Source: Pseudomonadota bacterium
GTDB lineage: Bacteria > Pseudomonadota > Gammaproteobacteria > Enterobacterales > Enterobacteriaceae
Assembly (NCBI GenBank): GCA_018261615.1
Contig: JAGTSE010000026.1
Location: 23,053-87,052, forward strand
DNA: 64,000 bases
Direction of reading: 5' to 3'
In this document: piece by piece, positions 17,800 to 25,903 of the stretch
Layout of the letters: each line of letters begins with the position of its first letter
Position numbering within the stretch: position 1 is the first letter of the stretch
Position numbers and translations under genes: made by a program
Notes under the pieces: model-generated
Databases searched by the model: none
What the model was told of the DNA's origin: nothing
The model's input: the letters and a program-made list of their open reading frames with translations, nothing else

Positions 17800-18570
17800 T
17801 CATGATGTTTCCTTATTAAGTTTGCGGTTGGCAAAGAAAAGGGGATCGTTCTGTTCTTCTCCCCGCTGCGGCTGCGCATTGAGCCGTTTGTTAGCAATCC
17901 AGCTCTCAAGTCGGTTTGCCAGCCAGGTCAGGCTAAAACAGATGAGGTAGTAACTCAGGGCCACGATGGCGAAGACCTGAAACGGTTTGGTAAGGAGCTG
18001 GTTGCTGACCTGGTTTGCCGCATAGGTCAGTTCCGGGACGTTGATGACATAGCCCAGCGTACTGTCCTTGATGATCGACACCAGTTGGCTCACCAGGCTC
18101 GGCAGCGAGTTGAACAACGCCTGCGGTAAAATCACCAGCCGCAGGGTTTTCAGATAGCTCATCCCCAGCGCCCGCGACGCCTCATATTGCCCCTGCGGTA
18201 ACGCCTGAATCCCGCCGCGTACAATCTCGGCAATGTAAGCGCTTTCGTAGATAACCAGCGTACAGAGCATGGTGGAGAAGCCGCTGATATTCTGCCCAAT
18301 CAGCATAGGCACGCAGAAATAGGTCCAGAACACGACCATCATCAGCGGGATGCCGCGCAGGGTGTAGCCCCAGCAGGCCGCCGCCCAGCGCAGCCCGCGC
18401 CACGGGGATAATCGCGCCAGCCCAACCAGCACGCCCAGCGGGAAAGAGAGCACCACTGCCAGCAGGGAAATCACCAGCGTGCACAGTACGCCCCCAAGCG
18501 GACCGTTCGGGTACTGCCCCATCAGGAGCAGCATGCCGTGATCCTGCAAAATGGTAAAAACGTCAAACAT
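17800..18570 (-). CDS. Amino-acid ABC transporter permease (GltK-like)
   Basis: A 256-residue HisM/GltK-type permease with an N-terminal extension and about five membrane helices. The EAA loop that docks the ATPase is [22 protein letters not shown]. It lies 5 bases downstream of the other permease and runs into the ATPase gene. Together they form the membrane heterodimer of a polar amino-acid importer. Confidence 0.92.
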   Translation of the reverse strand: MFDVFTILQDHGMLLLMGQYPNGPLGGVLCTLVISLLAVVLSFPLGVLVGLARLSPWRGLRWAAACWGYTLRGIPLMMVVFWTYFCVPMLIGQNISGFSTMLCTLVIYESAYIAEIVRGGIQALPQGQYEASRALGMSYLKTLRLVILPQALFNSLPSLVSQLVSIIKDSTLGYVINVPELTYAANQVSNQLLTKPFQVFAIVALSYYLICFSLTWLANRLESWIANKRLNAQPQRGEEQNDPLFFANRKLNKETS

Positions 18571-18575
18571 AGTGA

Positions 18576-19271
18576 TTACCTCGCGTACACGCGTTGAAAA
18601 TGACGGCCTAACAGCGCACCCAGTCCCATCAGCAGCAGCGAAAACGCCAGATAGCCTAATGTGCCGATGGCATAGGCCTCAAAGGTGCGAAAGGTCTGGT
18701 TCTCAAGATCGCGCGTCACGTAGGTCAACTCAGTGACCCCGATGACCATCGCAAGGCTGGTGTTTTTGAACAGCAGCACGGTGTGGTTAATCAGTGCCGG
18801 CAAGGCGTTACGGATCCCCTGCGGCAGGATCACCGAGCCCATTGACCGCATATAGCTCATACCCAGCGCCCGTGCCGCCTCGTTTTGTCCATCCGGAATG
18901 GCGCGCAGGCCGCTGCGAATATCTTCACAAAAGTAGGCGGCCTGGCATAATCCCAACGCAAACATCGAGAAGAGGAACTCGGCGTTGAAATCGTTGATCC
19001 ACATCTGTACCGACTCCGGCAGCAGCGTCGGAATGGCGAAATACCACATCATCAACTGGATAAGCGTAGGCACATTGCGGTGATACGAGACGTAAGCAGC
19101 CACCAGGCGCATGGCGATGCGGTTTTCCGACAGGCGGACAACCAGCAGCAGCAACGCGATAAACATGGCCAGCAGCCAGGCGCCCAACGCCAGTTCCAGC
19201 GTGACGGTCGCGCCCTTCACGATCATCTCGCCATAGTGGCCTGTTAAAATGGTACTAAAATCGAGCGCCAT
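18576..19271 (-). CDS. Amino-acid ABC transporter permease (GltJ-like)
   Basis: A 231-residue HisQ/GltJ-type permease. The EAA loop is EAARALGMSYMRSMGSVILPQG and the helices follow the family pattern, including YHRNVPTLIQLMMWYFAIP near the second helix. It starts 22 bases after the SDR gene, suggesting co-transcription of dehydrogenase and transporter. Confidence 0.92.
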   Translation of the reverse strand: MALDFSTILTGHYGEMIVKGATVTLELALGAWLLAMFIALLLLVVRLSENRIAMRLVAAYVSYHRNVPTLIQLMMWYFAIPTLLPESVQMWINDFNAEFLFSMFALGLCQAAYFCEDIRSGLRAIPDGQNEAARALGMSYMRSMGSVILPQGIRNALPALINHTVLLFKNTSLAMVIGVTELTYVTRDLENQTFRTFEAYAIGTLGYLAFSLLLMGLGALLGRHFQRVYAR

Positions 19272-19293
19272 AATGAGCCTCCTGTTAACCCGC

Positions 19294-20046
19294 TTAGACT
19301 GCGTTTTCGCCGGGACGCATGGTAGAAAGCCCGCCAGGAACCTGCAGCGTAGGTGTGATTTCGATATTGCCGATGTTCACCGCAATCGGGGCACTAACGG
19401 CAAAGGCCACGCAATCGGCGATATCTTTTGCCTGCGGCAGTTCAAAGCCATCGATAAAACGCTTACGCGCCTCTTCATGATCGCCAGAGACGTTGCCGAA
19501 AATATCGGTCGCCACACGCCCCGGACAGATTTCGGTAATGCGCACGCGCTTACCGTAGCAGTCAATGCGCAGCTGGCGCGAAAGCGCATGAACGCCCGCT
19601 TTGGTGGCGTGATAGACGGAGTTGCCGTTGAAGTTGTAAATCGCTGCAATCGAGGTGATGTTGATGACGTGGCCGCAGTCGCGCGTCACCATTCCCGGCA
19701 CCAGCAAACGGCACAGGTGCAACACCGCGCGCAGGTTGACGTTGAGCTGGGTTTCAATCACCTCTTCACTGGCATCAAGAATGGAGCCGGGGTGCGACAC
19801 GCCGGCGTTGTTCACCAGAATATCCACCTGCAGGTCACGGCATAAGCGGGTTAGCGCCTCGAGGTCGGCGACGTCGACAGCATGCGGAATGCAACCGGTA
19901 CGATCCGCCAGTGCGGCCAGTTGTTCCCGACGGCGCGCCACGGCGTGTACGGTTATCCCTTCCTGGCACAAACGTTCAACAATGGCTTCACCCATCCCGG
20001 CGGATGCACCGGTAACCAGTGCGACTTTATAATCTGAAAATGGCAT
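19294..20046 (-). CDS. Short-chain dehydrogenase/reductase (YdfG-like)
   Basis: A 250-residue classical SDR. The cofactor loop is TGASAGMGEA (residues about 12-21), NNAG occurs at about 79-82, and the catalytic Ser-Tyr-Lys is seen in ITSIAAI and YHATK. The overall sequence resembles the 3-hydroxy acid/serine dehydrogenase YdfG group, which oxidises 3-hydroxy acids or L-allo-threonine with NADP. Its position ahead of the amino-acid transporter genes suggests it acts on the imported compound. The substrate is not determined. Confidence 0.88.
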   Translation of the reverse strand: MPFSDYKVALVTGASAGMGEAIVERLCQEGITVHAVARRREQLAALADRTGCIPHAVDVADLEALTRLCRDLQVDILVNNAGVSHPGSILDASEEVIETQLNVNLRAVLHLCRLLVPGMVTRDCGHVINITSIAAIYNFNGNSVYHATKAGVHALSRQLRIDCYGKRVRITEICPGRVATDIFGNVSGDHEEARKRFIDGFELPQAKDIADCVAFAVSAPIAVNIGNIEITPTLQVPGGLSTMRPGENAV

Positions 20047-20158
20047 GTTGCCTCTCCTGTCATCACGGCATTTCTGAGATGCCGCATCGTATTTATTGCG
20101 TATTTTTGACTCTATTCAGTTATGCCTCAGCGGTATAAGACATAAATAGTTTGAGGCA

Positions 20159-20173
20159 ATAAGGGGGACTTAT
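20159..20173. promoter_or_regulatory. LysR-type palindrome ATAAG-N5-CTTAT, site 1
   Basis: On the minus strand ATAAG-TCCCC-CTTAT, a T-N11-A palindrome of the kind bound by LysR regulators, 113 bases upstream of the SDR gene and overlapping the stop of the biotinyl-like gene. The extended motif, continuing into TTGCC, recurs at 20,679-20,695. Confidence 0.5.
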
Positions 20174-20589
20174 AATCCTGAACAAGATGAGTCATCTGGT
20201 TGAATTTTAGCGATTTCCTGACCGAATTCCACGGCATCCCCCTCGCTCACAACAAAGGAAATCAGCCGCCCGTAAACCGGACTGCGTACGGGAAGATAGA
20301 GTGCGCCAACTTTGACCATGGCCAGTAAATCCTGCGCGGCAATTGGACTGCCCGGAACGACGAAATTCTCCGCAAGCAAGGGATGGCGCAGCAGCACCCG
20401 CCCCGGTGCCGGAGAACACAAAGGCGTAAAACGCGGCGGTTCATCCACCGCTGGAGGAGAGGCCATCGACGGCGTGGTCGTGAGATGAACGGACCACGCC
20501 CTGCCTTTTAACACGAGATGAGAAATTGACGTGGCGCGCAGGCTTTCGGTGAGCTGCGCCAGCGCCTCAAGAGTGACTGTTTTTTCCAT
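20170..20589 (-). CDS. Biotin carboxyl carrier-like protein lacking the biotinyl lysine
   Basis: A 139-residue protein shaped like AccB: an N-terminal segment with LEALAQLTESLRATSISHLVLK, a Pro-rich linker (residues about 40-60) and a C-terminal lipoyl/biotinyl-like barrel (PAPGRVLLRHPLLAEN to GDAVEFGQEIAKIQP). When the barrel is aligned from the conserved VEF segment, the EAMKM biotinylation hairpin is replaced by KVGAL, so the acceptor lysine appears to be alanine. Related 'AccB-like' proteins are found beside LamB/YcsF (PxpA) genes. It may be a structural or allosteric partner and not a carboxyl carrier. The alignment was made by eye. Confidence 0.75.
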   Translation of the reverse strand: MEKTVTLEALAQLTESLRATSISHLVLKGRAWSVHLTTTPSMASPPAVDEPPRFTPLCSPAPGRVLLRHPLLAENFVVPGSPIAAQDLLAMVKVGALYLPVRSPVYGRLISFVVSEGDAVEFGQEIAKIQPDDSSCSGL

Positions 20590-20678
20590 AGTGACCCGGT
20601 ACTGGCTGTTGTCTTCGTGAATGTTTTCACTCTATCCCGCACTCGCGACTGGCCAGTAAGAGGGTTTCGCTTTACGGC

Positions 20679-20695
20679 AATAAGGGAGACTTATT
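20679..20695. promoter_or_regulatory. LysR-type palindrome AATAAG-N5-CTTATT, site 2
   Basis: On the minus strand AATAAG-TCTCC-CTTATT, with the same TTGCC continuation as site 1. It sits about 90 bases upstream of the biotinyl-like gene and overlaps the stop codon of the Nac-like gene. Confidence 0.5.
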
Positions 20696-21617
20696 AGCTC
20701 ACCAGCGTCAGGGGTCGGTTATCCGGCGTGCGGGTCGAGACCAGCGACAGCAGGATCGATTTCACCGCTTCGGCAGGCTCAGACAGCGGCAGATGATCCG
20801 AAATACAAAACGACAGTGATGCATGGACATCCGGTTTAATGATTTTTGCCATCCAGGCATCGGACGCTTTCAGCATCGCGCGGGCGGCAGCTTCCGGCAT
20901 GATCGTACAGCCCAGCCCGGCCGCTAGCGCCGCATTGAGGGTGGTTTGCGATTCAATTTCACAGGCGACCCGGTAATCCAGTCCCTCTTTGACGAAAGCA
21001 TCATCCACCACTTTGCGCATGATGTTGTAGATGCGCGGCAGGAATAGGTCATAACGCGCCACGTCAGACAGCGCGATCTCTTTGACCGGCTTATCCAGGC
21101 TGTTCGGGCAAACAAAACAGAGGTGCTCTTTCATCAACGGAATAAACCGCAGCCCGTGAATGGAACGGTTATCGTAAATCACCGCCATATCCATTCGCCC
21201 GTTCATGATGAGCTCACTTAAGGTCGTACCGAAGTTTTCATTGAAATAGAGCACAATGCCGGGATGCTGGCGCTGCACCTCTTGCATCAGCGGAATGGCC
21301 AACTGCTGCGCCGCCGTTCCGGGCGCCAGCCCCACTGAGACATTACCGCACAGCTCCATGCCCGAGCGGTCAATCGCACTCTGCGCCTGCGCGCACTGGC
21401 GTAGAATCGCTTGGGCATGGGTATAAAGGATGGTGCCTGCGGTGGTGGGCGTCACGCCGCGCTTGGTACGAATCAATAGTTGCTGATTGACCTCCCCTTC
21501 CAGCGTCGCGAGCTGCTGGCTGAGGGCGGGCTGAGCGATATGCAGGATATCCGCCGCCTGGGTTAAGCTGCCCACATCGACAATTTTGATAAAATATTTC
21601 AGACGACGCAGATTCAT
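20694..21617 (-). CDS. Nac-like LysR-family regulator
   Basis: A 307-residue LysR regulator very similar to Nac, the nitrogen assimilation control protein: the N-terminal HTH MNLRRLKYFIKIVDVGSLTQ...HIAQPALSQQLATLEGE...LLIRTKRGVTPT matches Nac almost residue for residue, and the C-terminus also ends LVS as in Nac. The effector domain is more diverged, so I read it as a paralogue dedicated to this locus. A consensus sigma-54 promoter lies just upstream and an NtrC-type box further up, the same control logic as nac itself. Likely targets are the flanking transporter, lactamase and aminotransferase genes. Confidence 0.88.
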   Translation of the reverse strand: MNLRRLKYFIKIVDVGSLTQAADILHIAQPALSQQLATLEGEVNQQLLIRTKRGVTPTTAGTILYTHAQAILRQCAQAQSAIDRSGMELCGNVSVGLAPGTAAQQLAIPLMQEVQRQHPGIVLYFNENFGTTLSELIMNGRMDMAVIYDNRSIHGLRFIPLMKEHLCFVCPNSLDKPVKEIALSDVARYDLFLPRIYNIMRKVVDDAFVKEGLDYRVACEIESQTTLNAALAAGLGCTIMPEAAARAMLKASDAWMAKIIKPDVHASLSFCISDHLPLSEPAEAVKSILLSLVSTRTPDNRPLTLVS

Positions 21618-21651
21618 CGCATTTCTCCAGTGATGGCTTTTCCATCAATAA

Positions 21652-21667
21652 AGCAATGGCTGTGCCA
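21652..21667 (-). promoter_or_regulatory. Sigma-54 promoter of the Nac-like gene
   Basis: The minus strand reads TGGCAC-AGCCA-TTGCT, an exact match to TGGCAC-N5-TTGCW. The predicted start of transcription is about 21,641, giving a leader of about 24 bases before the ATG at 21,617. Confidence 0.85.
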
Positions 21668-21763
21668 GTTCTGGTGATTGCGTATCCACACAGGCTACTT
21701 ATGTCATTATGACGCGAAATTCTCGCCGCCATCGCCTCAACCCGCATTCCGCTGTCGCTCTCC

Positions 21764-21780
21764 CGCACTCCCACGGTGCA
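21764..21780. promoter_or_regulatory. NtrC-type enhancer box
   Basis: CGCACTCCCACGGTGCA matches the NtrC box TGCACT-N4/5-GGTGCA, with one end mismatch. It is centred about 130 bases upstream of the predicted sigma-54 start for the Nac-like gene, the normal enhancer distance. Confidence 0.7.
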
Positions 21781-21782
21781 AA

Positions 21783-21798
21783 TGGGGGCATGCTTGCA
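21783..21798 (+). promoter_or_regulatory. Possible sigma-54 promoter for the aminotransferase gene
   Basis: TGGGGGCATGCTTGCA keeps the essential GG-N10-GC spacing with a perfect TTGCA at -12, but a weak -24 element. It points toward the aminotransferase gene, 157 bases downstream. The rest of the 337-base divergent region (21,618-21,954) holds no gene. Confidence 0.4.
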
Positions 21799-21954
21799 TC
21801 GTTACGGTGTTTTGCCGGTGGTTCAGTCATTGCTTTGCATTATGATCCCACAACAAAGCAGTATTATCCGCCCGCCAGGCCTGTTCCCTATTCTCAGATT
21901 TCATCCACCGTGCGCGAGCGCGGTTCCCGCTGAATCAACTGGAACACCTGTGAT

Positions 21955-23157
21955 ATGCCAGATATTGCCGATCGACTTAAAAACATCGCTATTTCAGCGT
22001 CCGTCGCGATGACGCAAAAAGCGCGCGATCTTGCCGCGCAGGGAATTGACGTGGTGGGGCTTTCCACCGGCGAACCGGATTTTCCGACCCCACCGCACGC
22101 CATTGAAGCTGCCTACGCCGCAGCGCTGGCTGGCGACACGCGTTATCCGCCCACGGATGGTACGCCTGCGTTACGCGCTGCCATTCAGCGCAAGTTCAAA
22201 CGCGATAACGGGCTGGATTATGACGTCAGCCAGATAATCACCACCGGCGGCGCGCGACAGATGATTTTCAACGCCATGATGGCGACCCTAAACCCCGGCG
22301 ATGAGGTGGTGATCCCCACGCCATCGTGGATAAGCTATGCCGATATCGTGAAATTCGCCGGAGCGACACCCATTCCGGTACCGTGCCATGAAGAAAATGG
22401 CTTTAAGCCACTGCCTGCCGATATTGCGGCGGCGATGACGGATAAAACCAAATGGCTGCTGCTGAACTACCCGAGCAACCCCACCGGTTCTGTCGCCAGC
22501 CGTGAAGAGTTGCAGGGCATTGCTGATGTGATGCTTGATAACCCGCATGTGTGGATCCTGACTGACGATATCTATGAGCATCTGATTTATGACGACTGCG
22601 TCTTCCTGACGATCGCGCAGGTTGAACCCCGCCTGTATGACCGGGTGCTGACGGTAAATGGCGTGTCGAAAGCCTATTCGATGACCGGCTGGCGTCTCGG
22701 ATTCTGCGGCGGTCCGGCACCGCTGATTAAAGCGATGAGCAATGTGAATACGCAGAACGCCGGGGGGATCACCACGCTGGCGCAAGCGGCAGCGATTGCG
22801 GTGCTCGATGGCCCACAGGACCTGCTGAAAGAGCGTGCAGCTATCTATCGCGAGCGGCGCGACTTCGTGTTGTCGAAGCTGGCGGCCATTCCCGGTCTGG
22901 CGTGTCACAAGCCGCAGGGTGCCTTTTATCTGTTTGTGAATATCGCCGCGTTTATCGGCAAAACCAGCGCTGGCGGACGTCAGATTAACAGCGATGCGGA
23001 TTTTGTGATGGCGCTGATTGAGGAGCAGCACGTGGTGACGGTTCAGGGGGCGGCATACGGGATGAGCCCGTACATTCGCCTTTCGTACGCCACCAGCATG
23101 GAACGACTGCAGACCGGCTGCGAGCGCCTCGCCGCGTTTTGCGAGGGCTGCCGTTAA
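21955..23157 (+). CDS. Pyridoxal phosphate class I/II aminotransferase (aspartate aminotransferase-like)
   Basis: A 400-residue fold-type I aminotransferase of the AspC-Igamma/AspB type. The PLP-binding lysine is Lys239 in SKAYSMTGWRLG, NYPSNPTG provides the cofactor-contacting Asn, and STGEPDFPTP is the N-terminal substrate loop. It is divergent from the Nac-like regulator and next to the lactamase and transporter genes. It probably moves the amino group of the scavenged amino acid to or from 2-oxoglutarate. Exact substrate unknown. Confidence 0.9.
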   Translation: MPDIADRLKNIAISASVAMTQKARDLAAQGIDVVGLSTGEPDFPTPPHAIEAAYAAALAGDTRYPPTDGTPALRAAIQRKFKRDNGLDYDVSQIITTGGARQMIFNAMMATLNPGDEVVIPTPSWISYADIVKFAGATPIPVPCHEENGFKPLPADIAAAMTDKTKWLLLNYPSNPTGSVASREELQGIADVMLDNPHVWILTDDIYEHLIYDDCVFLTIAQVEPRLYDRVLTVNGVSKAYSMTGWRLGFCGGPAPLIKAMSNVNTQNAGGITTLAQAAAIAVLDGPQDLLKERAAIYRERRDFVLSKLAAIPGLACHKPQGAFYLFVNIAAFIGKTSAGGRQINSDADFVMALIEEQHVVTVQGAAYGMSPYIRLSYATSMERLQTGCERLAAFCEGCR

Positions 23158-23159
23158 GT

Positions 23160-23200
23160 CTTCATCCCGGCTGGCGCATCGCTTAGCCGGGCTACTCTAA
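23160..23200. repeat. REP-like palindrome
   Basis: ATCCCGGCTGGCG...CGCTTAGCCGGGCTAC resembles enterobacterial REP/BIME units. It sits after the aminotransferase stop. The rest of the gap up to 23,395 shows no gene. Confidence 0.55.
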
Positions 23201-23395
23201 TTCACCTCCCCAGCCGGATCAGGCGTTTATGCTGACATCCGGGGCGCTGTGATATTTCCCCCTCCCCCTAACATTCTCCCTCAAGAGAGGACTGTTTTGT
23301 GCGATGCTAAACTCCTTCTACCCGTGGGGATTGGGGTGAGGGCATCAGCCCGCACGAGGCGTGCATAAATACTGTCCGGGAGATTCCCGAACCAT

Positions 23396-23431
23396 AAAAA
23401 AGCCCGACGGCATGGATACCTGTCGGGCTAA
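23396..23431 (-). terminator. Rho-independent terminator of the pxp operon
   Basis: On the minus strand AGCCCGAC-loop-GTCGGGCT followed by TTTTTT, 20 bases past the pxpA-like stop. Confidence 0.92.
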
Positions 23432-23450
23432 AGACACAGCGCAATACACA

Positions 23451-24224
23451 CTACTGTTGCAACACGTCCGCCGCGGGTGCCACCACGCCACCACAGTCTT
23501 CAATCTCACTGCGTACAATCTTCGCCAGCGCCAATGAGCCCGGCGTGTCACTGTGAACCAGAATTGAGCGGGCACGAACCGCAAGATGATGCCCTTCGAT
23601 GGTGGTCACCGTGCCTTCCTGCAAAAACTGACGAACGCGCCCGCGCACGGCGCCTTCTTCTTTAATTACCGCCCCTGGCTTGCCGCGCGGCACCAGATGC
23701 CCGGCGGCATCGTAGGCACGGTCGGCGAGAAACAGCGTTAAGCCTGGCAGACCGACGTTTTTCGCCGCCTGCTCAATAATGGTGTTCGGCTGGGAGAAAA
23801 TGATTAATCCCGGATCGAGCTGATAAATCGCCTGCATCACCTGGCGGGCCAGCGCCTCGTCGCGGTTGATCATATTGCCCATTGCCGCGTGGAAACTCAC
23901 ATGCGACACCGCCTCCCCTTCCAGTTTCGCAATCGCCTGCAATGCGCCAATCTGGTACACCACCTGCTGACAGATTTCATCGGGGGTGAAGGCAATCTCC
24001 TTTCGCCCGAACCCTAACCTGTCCGGCAGCCCCGGATGCGCGCCAATGCCCACACCCCTGCGCTTCGCCAGACGCACCATTTGCGTCATGATGGCCGGGT
24101 CCCCCGCATGAAAGCCGCAGGCGATATTGGCCGAAGAGACTACCTGCATCAGAGCTTCGTCGTCACACAGCTGATAAACGCCAAAGCCCTCACCCATATC
24201 GGAGTTCACATCTATTTTCATCAT
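23451..24224 (-). CDS. pxpA: LamB/YcsF-family protein, PxpA-like 5-oxoprolinase subunit A (divergent)
   Basis: A 257-residue LamB/YcsF protein, the subunit of the PxpABC 5-oxoprolinase that hydrolyses the phosphorylated lactam. Hallmarks kept are KIDVNSDMGEGFG, SANIACGFHAGDP and GAHPGLPDR near the N-terminus, and FADR/LVPR-like LFLADRAYDAAGHLVPRG later on. The usual family motif HVKPHGALYN is altered to HVSFHAAMGN, losing the Lys-Pro and Gly-Tyr positions. This suggests a subfamily with another lactam substrate or mechanism. It is last in the operon binding protein-PxpB-PxpC-PxpA, ahead of a terminator. Confidence 0.85.
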   Translation of the reverse strand: MMKIDVNSDMGEGFGVYQLCDDEALMQVVSSANIACGFHAGDPAIMTQMVRLAKRRGVGIGAHPGLPDRLGFGRKEIAFTPDEICQQVVYQIGALQAIAKLEGEAVSHVSFHAAMGNMINRDEALARQVMQAIYQLDPGLIIFSQPNTIIEQAAKNVGLPGLTLFLADRAYDAAGHLVPRGKPGAVIKEEGAVRGRVRQFLQEGTVTTIEGHHLAVRARSILVHSDTPGSLALAKIVRSEIEDCGGVVAPAADVLQQ

Positions 24225-24230
24225 CGGTTA

Positions 24231-25214
24231 TTACCCATTCATGCTGATAAGCGAACGCGAAAAATCGCGCAACCGCGCCAGCCAGCGTTCAGTCGCCTGC
24301 CGCGCAACGATAGCCTGCTTCGCATCACTCTGGATTAACTGAATCGACTGCCCGGCCTGTAGCTGGCCGAGCCGCCAGAGATCTTCTTCAATCACGCAGG
24401 CTATCTTGGGATAACCGCCTGCGGTATTCGCATCGCTTAACTGGATGATCGGCTCCCCCGCTGGCGGCACCTGCACAATACCGGGGATAAGCCCGTAAGA
24501 GCGCATCTCCACCGTGCGCGAAGGAATAATCGGCTCACCGGAAAGGCGATAACCGGTGCGATTGCTTTGTCGGGAGATCTGCCAGGGCTGCTGCCAGAAA
24601 CGGGCATGATCCGCCGCGAACAGCGCATATTCGCCGGACGGCATCGCCCGTATCGGTACAATGCCATTGACCGGTGAGGCAAACACTTCACGCAGCGCCA
24701 GTTCCGGCGGTTCGATGCCAACACCGCCCTCCGGCAGCGGTTTACCCGTTGCGAAGCCCAGCGGGAGTCGATCCCCGGCCTCCAGCGGACGGCCTTCGAC
24801 GCCGCCAAACCCGCCACGCAGTGCGGTGCTGCGCGAGCCTAAAACCTCAGGCACATCGATGCCGCCAGCAACGCAGAGATAGCACCGCGTACCGGAACGC
24901 GGATAACGCATTTCCAGCACCTGGCCTTTTTTAACCTGACAGCCCCACCAGGGCGGCAGGTCGATATCGTCCAGCCGCGCCCGGCAATCTGCCCCAGTCA
25001 GCGCAATGCTCGCTGCTTTGTGAAAGCGCACGCGAAACGGGAACATCTGCACTTCAATGGCGGCCGCGTTATCATCGTTGCCCAGCAGAGCGTTGCCGGC
25101 CCGCAAAGCCAGCGGGTCCATCGCACCGCTGACCGACACCCCAAGGTGGCGAAAACCCAAACGCCCCAAATCCTGCACCGTGTTTAGCGCGCCCGTGCGT
25201 TCGATTTCGATCAC
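24231..25214 (-). CDS. pxpC: Biotin-dependent carboxyltransferase-family protein, PxpC/KipA-like
   Basis: A 327-residue protein of the PxpC/KipA (AHS2) family, which with PxpB carries out the ATP-dependent step of lactam opening. Typical segments are TVQDLGRLGFRHLGVSVSGAMDPLALRAGNALLGN at the N-terminus, and GEPIIQLSDANTAGGYPKIACV near the C-terminus. Length is normal (about 310-330). It overlaps the pxpB stop by 4 bases and is 6 bases upstream of pxpA. Confidence 0.92.
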   Translation of the reverse strand: MIEIERTGALNTVQDLGRLGFRHLGVSVSGAMDPLALRAGNALLGNDDNAAAIEVQMFPFRVRFHKAASIALTGADCRARLDDIDLPPWWGCQVKKGQVLEMRYPRSGTRCYLCVAGGIDVPEVLGSRSTALRGGFGGVEGRPLEAGDRLPLGFATGKPLPEGGVGIEPPELALREVFASPVNGIVPIRAMPSGEYALFAADHARFWQQPWQISRQSNRTGYRLSGEPIIPSRTVEMRSYGLIPGIVQVPPAGEPIIQLSDANTAGGYPKIACVIEEDLWRLGQLQAGQSIQLIQSDAKQAIVARQATERWLARLRDFSRSLISMNG

Positions 25215-25900
25215 AGATCTATCCTTTCAGGTAAAAATCGGATGTTATCGCCGGGTGCCATCAGCGCGGGGTTGGCCGCATGCGGGTCAAACACCTCCAG
25301 TTCGGCATAACCAATCGCGTTCCAGCCGTTCGGTCCGGTTAATACCGACACACCCGTCTGCGCCCCGCCAATGGTCACGGTCCCTTTGAGCATGTTGAGC
25401 GATGGCACCTTTTTACGCGGCGTCGCCAGTAACGGATCCAGACCATGCAGATAACCAAAACCCGGCGCACTGCCCAGCGCAACCACGGTGTACAGTCCCT
25501 GATAGTGGCGGCGGATCACCTCTTTTTCCGTAAAACCGGTGTGGCGGCATACCGCTTCAAGGTCGCTTGCCAGCTCGCCACCGTAGTGCACCGGAATTTC
25601 AATTAACTGCCCTTGTGGCTGCACTTCACGTGCCTCTCGCCAGTATTCGCGTAGCCGCTGCGGGAAGACGTCCGCCTCTTCCGGCGTCCGCCTGAGCAAC
25701 ACCAGTAAATTCGTGACCCCAGGGATCAGCGTTTCGACGTCATCACACTGAGAGAGCATTTGCGCCAGTGACCAGATACGCCGCTGCGCCGCCAGGCTAA
25801 ATGCCCCCGGCGCTTCCACCAGCCAGGCACGACTCCCCATGGTCGAGAGCGTGATATCCGCCTCTAAAGAAACAGACGTGTGTTGCTCTAACCAGGCCAT
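25211..25900 (-). CDS. pxpB: 5-oxoprolinase subunit PxpB/KipI-like
   Basis: A 229-residue AHS1/KipI-family protein that pairs with PxpC. The signatures are IEIPVHYGGELASDLEAVCRHTG and the glycine-rich ALGSAPGFGYLHGLDPLLATPRK, then GTVTIGGAQTGVS and GPNGWNAIGYAELEVFDP. It begins 3 bases after the binding-protein stop and overlaps pxpC, so transport and hydrolysis genes are co-expressed. Confidence 0.93.
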   Translation of the reverse strand: MAWLEQHTSVSLEADITLSTMGSRAWLVEAPGAFSLAAQRRIWSLAQMLSQCDDVETLIPGVTNLLVLLRRTPEEADVFPQRLREYWREAREVQPQGQLIEIPVHYGGELASDLEAVCRHTGFTEKEVIRRHYQGLYTVVALGSAPGFGYLHGLDPLLATPRKKVPSLNMLKGTVTIGGAQTGVSVLTGPNGWNAIGYAELEVFDPHAANPALMAPGDNIRFLPERIDL

Positions 25901-25903
25901 AAC

